DNA from: Methylococcaceae bacterium
Lineage (GTDB): Bacteria; Pseudomonadota; Gammaproteobacteria; Methylococcales; Methylomonadaceae
Assembly: GCA_005779525.1 (NCBI GenBank)
Contig: SXIZ01000311.1
Coordinates: 1 to 10,453 of the forward strand
Direction: 5' to 3'
DNA length: 10,453 nucleotides
This document shows, one piece after another, positions 7,431 through 10,453 of the stretch. The translations under genes and the position numbers were made by a program. Under the pieces are notes generated by a model. The model had not been told where the DNA came from. It worked only from the letters and a program-made list of their open reading frames with translations, and made no database searches. Every line of letters starts with the position of its first letter. The stretch's first letter is position 1.

Positions 7431-7442
7431 ACATTAAATTTG

Positions 7443-7494
7443 AGCCTCTAAATTCCAGTCCAAAATCCAACAACCTCTTCCTTCCCCTGAAGAT
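7443..7494 (-). promoter_or_regulatory. Possible decayed FMN riboswitch (RFN) remnant upstream of ribD
   Basis: On the minus strand, the ribD leader contains ATCTTCAGGGG (7494-7484), which matches the 5' start of the RFN consensus. About 20 bases later comes GGACTGGAATTTAGAGGCT (7461-7443), which loosely resembles its 3' end (GTCYGGATGNNAGAAGA). The roughly 90 central bases of a functional element, including GACCGGCGG-like blocks, are absent, and the P1 pairing is poor. It cannot be a working FMN riboswitch as it stands. It may be a deletion remnant or a chance match. Confidence 0.2.
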
Positions 7495-7497
7495 CCA

Positions 7498-7507
7498 GTT
7501 GCGCAAC
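7498..7507. repeat. 10-bp palindrome GTTGCGCAAC in the nrdR-ribD gap
   Basis: A perfect palindrome lies 20 bases past the nrdR stop on the minus strand, within the 97-bp gap before ribD. It is too compact for an RNA hairpin and has no T tract, so it is not a terminator. It could be an operator half-site pair, but no known regulator is recognised. Confidence 0.3.
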
Positions 7508-7526
7508 AGCTTACGCGGCAACGGCA

Positions 7527-7979
7527 CTAGATTTTTGACAAATTGTTGATCATATCAGTAAATTCACTCACATCCTGAAAACTACGATACACCGATGCAA
7601 AGCGCACAAAGGCAACATGATCTAAGGCACTGAGTTCTTTCATCACTAACTCTCCCAGTTCCTGCGCCTGCACTTCACGCTCGCCTTTGGCGATCAAAGC
7701 TTGTTTAATCCGGGTGACTGCCGCTTCTACATCTTCACTACTGACCGGGCGCTTTTCTAAGGCACGTAACATGCCTGCACGTAATTTCCCTTCATTAAAA
7801 GCTTCGCGCACACCATTACGCTTAACTAACGGGGGCAAGCTAATCTCTGCCACCTCATACGTAGTAAACCGCTCTTTACAGGCAACACATTCTCGTCGCC
7901 GACGCACTTGATCGCCTTCGTTATTCAATCGCGAATCGATAACCCGCGTATCGTGTGCTGCACAGAATGGACAACGCAT
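7527..7979 (-). CDS. nrdR: Transcriptional repressor NrdR
   Basis: Represses ribonucleotide reductase operons by binding NrdR boxes, sensing ATP/dATP through an ATP-cone. The 150-residue protein has the N-terminal zinc ribbon with Cys3, Cys6, Cys31 and Cys34 (MRCPFC and CVACKERFTT), the basic VRRRRE stretch (25-30), and the ATP-cone from about 49 to 139 (PLVKRNGVREAFNEGKL). The family ending, VAFVRFASVYRSFQDV, is present. Length is normal. It heads the cluster, as in E. coli and Pseudomonas. A modest AGG site lies about 8 bases before the ATG. No NrdR-box-like pair was seen near its own promoter region. Confidence 0.97.
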   Translation of the reverse strand: MRCPFCAAHDTRVIDSRLNNEGDQVRRRRECVACKERFTTYEVAEISLPPLVKRNGVREAFNEGKLRAGMLRALEKRPVSSEDVEAAVTRIKQALIAKGEREVQAQELGELVMKELSALDHVAFVRFASVYRSFQDVSEFTDMINNLSKI

Positions 7980-8028
7980 TACTTAACCTATTGATGTGAA
8001 AACTTTTAAATCTTGCCCAGCAAATAGC

Positions 8029-8052
8029 AAACTGCTTATTTTAAAGCAGTTT
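8029..8052. repeat. Inverted repeat in the nrdR / plus-strand divergent region
   Basis: AAACTGCTT (8029-8037) and AAGCAGTTT (8044-8052) form a perfect 9-bp stem with an ATTTTA loop, 50-73 bases before nrdR. No T tract follows in either direction, so an intrinsic terminator is unlikely. It could be an operator for a dimeric regulator or a leader hairpin of the nrdR transcript. A minus-strand TTTAAAAT within it resembles a -10 element, but no good -35 pairs with it. Confidence 0.5.
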
Positions 8053-8146
8053 AAGTCAGTCTTAGTGATTTATTTATGCTTATTGCTGTTTTTGACACAT
8101 TGTCGAACTTACTGAGCACCACCGCACAAATACGCCAGAAAATTCT

Positions 8147-8175
8147 TTGCATTAAGCCACTGTTAGTTATATGCT
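8147..8175 (+). promoter_or_regulatory. Candidate sigma-70 promoter of the flagellar-rod-like mini-gene
   Basis: TTGCAT (8147-8152), a 17-base spacer and TATGCT (8170-8175) match the consensus at four of six positions each. The start would fall near 8182, giving a leader of about 35 bases. No sigma-28 -10 element (GCCGATAA) or sigma-54 GG/GC pair was seen, so flagellar-type regulation is not evident. Confidence 0.35.
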
Positions 8176-8216
8176 TAAAGTATAGAAATTATCAGTTCAC
8201 CATCGGAGTCATCGCT

Positions 8217-8468
8217 ATGGACTTTAATATCACAAATAGTGCACTTCAAGGTTTGAATTCTGCCCAACAAAAAGCCAATAACGCGGCACAACAAATCGCC
8301 AGCTTACCGATCAAAGCCAATGAAGTGGGTAGCGCTAACTTTAACAGCACCAGCCTAATTAAACCCGTGCTAAGCCTCTCTGAAGCTGAGTTACAAAATT
8401 CAGCCGCGGTCAAAATACTGAAAACACAAAAAGAAACGTTGGGTAATTTTATCGATACAGTTGCGTAA
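8217..8468 (+). CDS. Small flagellar rod/hook-like protein (83 residues), function unknown
   Basis: The protein consists almost only of the two terminal helices found in flagellar axial proteins (FlgB/C/G, hook). The N-terminal part NSALQGLNSAQQKANNAAQQ (7-26) has the heptad pattern of the rod N-terminus. The C-terminal part ELQNSAAVKILKTQKETLG (58-76), followed by NFIDTVA, resembles the Flg_bbr_C helix (AxxKVLxTxxExLGxLID). The D1 and outer domains are absent. Small proteins of this layout occur in Pseudomonas, as I recall, without a defined role. No flagellar genes are nearby. The ATG at 8217 is chosen because GGAG lies 8 bases upstream (8205-8208); the frame is open back to 8076 but that stretch does not look coding. 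There is no signal peptide and no cysteine. It could act in a rod-like assembly or be unrelated to flagella. Confidence 0.72.
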   Translation: MDFNITNSALQGLNSAQQKANNAAQQIASLPIKANEVGSANFNSTSLIKPVLSLSEAELQNSAAVKILKTQKETLGNFIDTVA

Positions 8469-8479
8469 GTTGTGCCGCA

Positions 8480-8539
8480 GCTAATGCTTATAAATGCGCT
8501 GAAAACGCCGTTAGCGCTATATCAATTAACTGCATTAGC
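8480..8539. repeat. Nested inverted repeats after the mini-gene
   Basis: An outer pair GCTAATGC (8480-8487) and GCATTAGC (8532-8539) encloses an inner pair GCGCT (8496-8500) and AGCGC (8513-8517). Together they could fold into a 60-nt stem with an internal loop, beginning 12 bases after the mini-gene stop. No T tract follows, so it does not look like an intrinsic terminator. A smaller CGGT/ACCG hairpin follows at 8544-8554. The rest of 8469-8640 shows no gene. Confidence 0.5.
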
Positions 8540-8619
8540 GATTCGGTATGACCGTTTAGTTCGCTGAAAAAACTTAATGCTCTTTCAAGTTATTCTGTCC
8601 AAGTCCTGATCAAACCAAG

Positions 8620-8625
8620 TATAAT
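8620..8625 (+). promoter_or_regulatory. Candidate -10 element for the vanZ-like/mltB unit
   Basis: A perfect TATAAT lies 42 bases before the ATG at 8668. The -35 region is weak (TTCTGT or CTGTCC at non-ideal spacing). If it is used, transcription starts near 8632, which leaves too little leader for the TTG at 8641 and favours the ATG at 8668 as the start. Confidence 0.4.
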
Positions 8626-8667
8626 TTTCTTTTTGTCCACTTGCTTTACTCCTTTAGTTTGGTCTCA

Positions 8668-9231
8668 ATGTTGTTTAATTTTGCAAGACAAGTGCCCCAG
8701 TTTTGGCTATTTATAGCCATCGCACTTTATCTATTCTTTATTTACGGACATATTCCCGTTTCTGATATTTGTTACGCCTTACGCGACAGCTACAGTGAGC
8801 CAGTGTATACCGCGACCATACAATTGATAGGCAAAGTGTTAGTTGTTGTTCACCTAGCCTGGTTAGGCTATCGCTTAAGTCGCCCCAAGCTCCAATATTT
8901 CAAATTGTTCGTGTGGACTATTTTTGCGCTCACCCTGGCGGCGCTGTATAACCAATTGGTTGTATTCGCGATTGAATATATACATTTTATGCAGTACTGC
9001 CTGTTTACCTGCGTCCTATTACGCCTGTTTGATCACCGCATTCTGCCCACAATCATCACCAGCCTGATCGCAGGCTTTTTGGATGAGGTTTATCAGGCTT
9101 ACCACCCTGGCAGCCCTTTAAATTGGCGCGATATTAGCCTAAATGCTATCGGCGTGCTCTGGGGTTACCTAGTGATATGGTCCAATACCAACACTGAGTC
9201 ACCGCAAACCACTGTACCCTCTCCACAATAA
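8668..9231 (+). CDS. VanZ-like family membrane protein
   Basis: A 187-residue integral membrane protein with about five hydrophobic spans (near 11-28, 48-68, 80-100, 108-121 and 124-138), then 156-171. It carries the VanZ-family signature: EYIHFMQY (103-110) and DEVYQAYHPG (139-148) followed by DISLNAIGVLWG (155-166), where Asp139/Glu140, Gln143, Asp155 and Asn159 are the conserved polar positions. VanZ gives low-level teicoplanin resistance in enterococci, but most family members in Proteobacteria have no known function, so resistance should not be inferred. The start is uncertain: TTG at 8641 also opens the frame, but neither start has a clear ribosome site. ATG at 8668 is preferred because of the TATAAT at 8620. 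Only 16 bases separate its stop from mltB, suggesting co-transcription and an envelope role. Confidence 0.85.
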   Translation: MLFNFARQVPQFWLFIAIALYLFFIYGHIPVSDICYALRDSYSEPVYTATIQLIGKVLVVVHLAWLGYRLSRPKLQYFKLFVWTIFALTLAALYNQLVVFAIEYIHFMQYCLFTCVLLRLFDHRILPTIITSLIAGFLDEVYQAYHPGSPLNWRDISLNAIGVLWGYLVIWSNTNTESPQTTVPSPQ

Positions 9232-9247
9232 TCTACTGAGTAACCCC

Positions 9248-10237
9248 GTGAAGCATCACTTTTATACCCGTGGACTAACCCTTGCCAGCATCGTCATACT
9301 CGCCAGCTGTGCAACCCAGGAAGAATTTCCCATCAGCAATATTCCTAGCCCGACTGTCCCGCTGACGCCACCGCGTTCCTATGAATATCCTGCACACCCA
9401 CTCACAGGACTGTACGCTAATAATACTGCCGTTAGAAACTTTATCCGCCACATGGTCAACACCCATGGATTCGAGGAAAGTTATCTGAATGATTTATTTT
9501 CACAAGCGCAAAGATTGAATTATGTCATGCGCCTCGAAAATACTCCGGTATTTACTGGCCCTAAAAATGCGAAACCTAAACTGGGAAGCTGGACGCGCTA
9601 TCGCAAGCAGTTTTTAGATGAGGCACATATCAATCATGGTGTTAGCTTTTGGGCAACCCATGCCGATGCCATTCAGCGTGCCAGCTCGACTTACAATGTT
9701 GATCCCGAGTATATTGTCGCCATTATCGGGGTTGAAACCTTTTATGGGCGCAATATGGGCAATACGTGTACGTTTGATGCCTTAACCACGTTGGCATTCG
9801 ATACCACCCGACGCTCCAAATTTTTTCAAGAGGAATTGGAAAACTTTTTATTGATGACACGCGAAGAGCACTACAATCCTAAAGATCCTGTGGGCTCTTG
9901 GGCGGGTGCCATGGGCTTTGGACAATTTATGCCCAGCAGTTTTCGTCGCTTAGCGATAGATTTTAACCAAGATGGCAAGCGTAACTTATGGCATCCGCAA
10001 GATGCGATTGGCAGTGTCGCGCACTATTTTTCTCGCCATGGCTGGCAATTTCGGCAAGCCGTGGTGACACGCACCCAAGATGACACTATAGATGGCAGTT
10101 TTGCGCTAGGGACCGACGCGGGCTATGAATATTGGCAAGCGAATACCAATTTTAATGTTATAAAAAAATACAATAACAGTAATAAGTACGCCATGGCGGT
10201 ACATCAATTGGCACAAGCAATTAAACAACGACATTAA
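9248..10237 (+). CDS. mltB: Membrane-bound lytic murein transglycosylase B
   Basis: Cleaves the MurNAc-GlcNAc bond of peptidoglycan to 1,6-anhydro products, acting in the periplasm from a lipid anchor. The 329 residues begin with a lipoprotein signal ending in the lipobox LASC (Cys21). The SltB-like domain shows VDPEYIVAIIGVETFYGRNM (151-170) with the catalytic Glu163, GSWAGAMGFGQFMPSSF (216-232), a DFNQDGKRNLW loop (238-248) resembling the EF-hand-like calcium site of MltB, and NVIKKYNNSNKYAMAVHQLA (303-322). The start is GTG at 9248: it gives a proper lysine-led signal peptide and has a weak TGAG site 7 bases upstream. It is slightly shorter than E. coli MltB. It probably shares a transcript with the VanZ-like gene 16 bases upstream. 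No clear intrinsic terminator follows. Confidence 0.95.
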   Translation: MKHHFYTRGLTLASIVILASCATQEEFPISNIPSPTVPLTPPRSYEYPAHPLTGLYANNTAVRNFIRHMVNTHGFEESYLNDLFSQAQRLNYVMRLENTPVFTGPKNAKPKLGSWTRYRKQFLDEAHINHGVSFWATHADAIQRASSTYNVDPEYIVAIIGVETFYGRNMGNTCTFDALTTLAFDTTRRSKFFQEELENFLLMTREEHYNPKDPVGSWAGAMGFGQFMPSSFRRLAIDFNQDGKRNLWHPQDAIGSVAHYFSRHGWQFRQAVVTRTQDDTIDGSFALGTDAGYEYWQANTNFNVIKKYNNSNKYAMAVHQLAQAIKQRH

Positions 10238-10256
10238 AACTTGCCTGCCACTCGCT

Positions 10257-10283
10257 TAGCTGCACACTTTTTCTATAGCTGCA
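10257..10283. repeat. Short direct repeat TAGCTGCA x2 after mltB
   Basis: TAGCTGCA occurs at 10257-10264 and again at 10276-10283, a period of 19 bases. It lies 20 bases past the mltB stop. The function is unknown. At this length chance is possible. Confidence 0.35.
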
Positions 10284-10289
10284 AGACTT

Positions 10290-10335
10290 TTAGTCACTGA
10301 TAACACCCAGGATTAGCCTTGAGATTGGTGACTAA
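10290..10335. repeat. Imperfect inverted repeat downstream of mltB
   Basis: TTAGTCACTGAT (10290-10301) pairs with ATTGGTGACTAA (10324-10335): 12 bp with two G-U wobbles, the outer 8 bp perfect. The 22-nt loop can form a small AGG/CCT inner stem. No T tract follows in either direction, so it is not a standard terminator. The remaining sequence to 10453 is AT-rich, with a TATATATA run near 10373-10380 and a CTAAATTTAG palindrome at 10429-10438; I see no gene or tRNA there. Confidence 0.5.
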
Positions 10336-10453
10336 CAAGACACTGCATAGCAGCAATTTGCCTGACTCAATCTATATATACGACAATCGAGCGCTGGGAC
10401 GTCAATGCTAATTGCTTGGCGCGTTATCTAAATTTAGCTTATAAACAATTAAA

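Noticed and set aside
7408..7434. Out-of-frame ATG four bases before the ribD start, giving an 8-codon upstream frame on the minus strand
   Set aside because: It is very short, has no clear ribosome site of its own and overlaps the ribD start. This is likely chance.
8092..8097. Perfect -35 hexamer TTGACA on the plus strand
   Set aside because: No acceptable -10 element lies 15-19 bases downstream, so it is not called as a promoter.
8076..8216. Upstream in-frame extension of the flagellar-like mini-gene
   Set aside because: The extension has no ribosome site, looks unlike coding sequence, and would span the candidate promoter. The GGAG site supports the ATG at 8217.
8668..9231. Glycopeptide resistance function for the VanZ-like gene
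   Set aside because: Family membership alone does not show resistance; no vanA/H/X genes are nearby, and Gram-negative members have no established role.
1..10453. A mobile element, defence system, CRISPR array or toxin-antitoxin pair
   Set aside because: No transposase, integrase, repeat array or paired small toxin genes were found. The core genes are in conserved order, and the remaining stretches without genes are all under 300 bases.

Overview
The window looks like a chromosomal segment of a gammaproteobacterium of moderate to low GC content. The gene order nrdR-ribD-ribE-ribB(X)-ribH-nusB-thiL-pgpA is the classical gammaproteobacterial riboflavin/NusB cluster in its Pseudomonas-like form. 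The protein motifs, the MltB lipoprotein and the initiator tRNA all fit that group. The genus cannot be fixed from the sequence. I saw no phage, insertion sequence, CRISPR or plasmid genes.

Layout, left to right. Bases 1-27 hold the first 27 nt of an initiator tRNA (tRNA-fMet) on the minus strand, cut by the window edge, with a near-consensus promoter just upstream (41-68). Bases 235-1923 (minus) encode an SbmA/BacA-type transporter fused to an ABC nucleotide-binding domain. In that domain the Walker A lysine, Q-loop glutamine, signature glycine, Walker B aspartate and H-loop histidine are all replaced. Bases 2080-7979 (minus) hold the eight-gene cluster nrdR, ribD, ribE, ribBX, ribH, nusB, thiL, pgpA, with several 1-, 4- and 20-base overlaps that imply one transcript and translational coupling. 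On the plus strand, starting at 8217, come a tiny 83-residue flagellar-rod-like protein, then a VanZ-like membrane protein and an MltB lytic transglycosylase that look like a two-gene unit.

How the genes work together. RibD (deaminase/reductase), RibB of RibBX (the four-carbon unit), RibH (lumazine synthase) and RibE (riboflavin synthase) cover riboflavin synthesis except for two steps: GTP cyclohydrolase II, and a dephosphorylation usually done by separate phosphatases. The C-terminal half of the ribBA-like protein lacks two of the three zinc cysteines of GTP cyclohydrolase II, so a separate ribA is expected elsewhere in the genome. NrdR (ribonucleotide reductase repressor), NusB (antitermination), ThiL (thiamine diphosphate) and PgpA (phosphatidylglycerol) are the usual housekeeping passengers of this cluster. 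VanZ-like and MltB point to the cell envelope.

Most of the window is ordinary core genome. The items most worth a second look are the transporter with an apparently dead ATPase domain, the stand-alone flagellar D0-like mini-protein, a possible decayed FMN riboswitch ahead of ribD, and several unexplained inverted repeats between genes.
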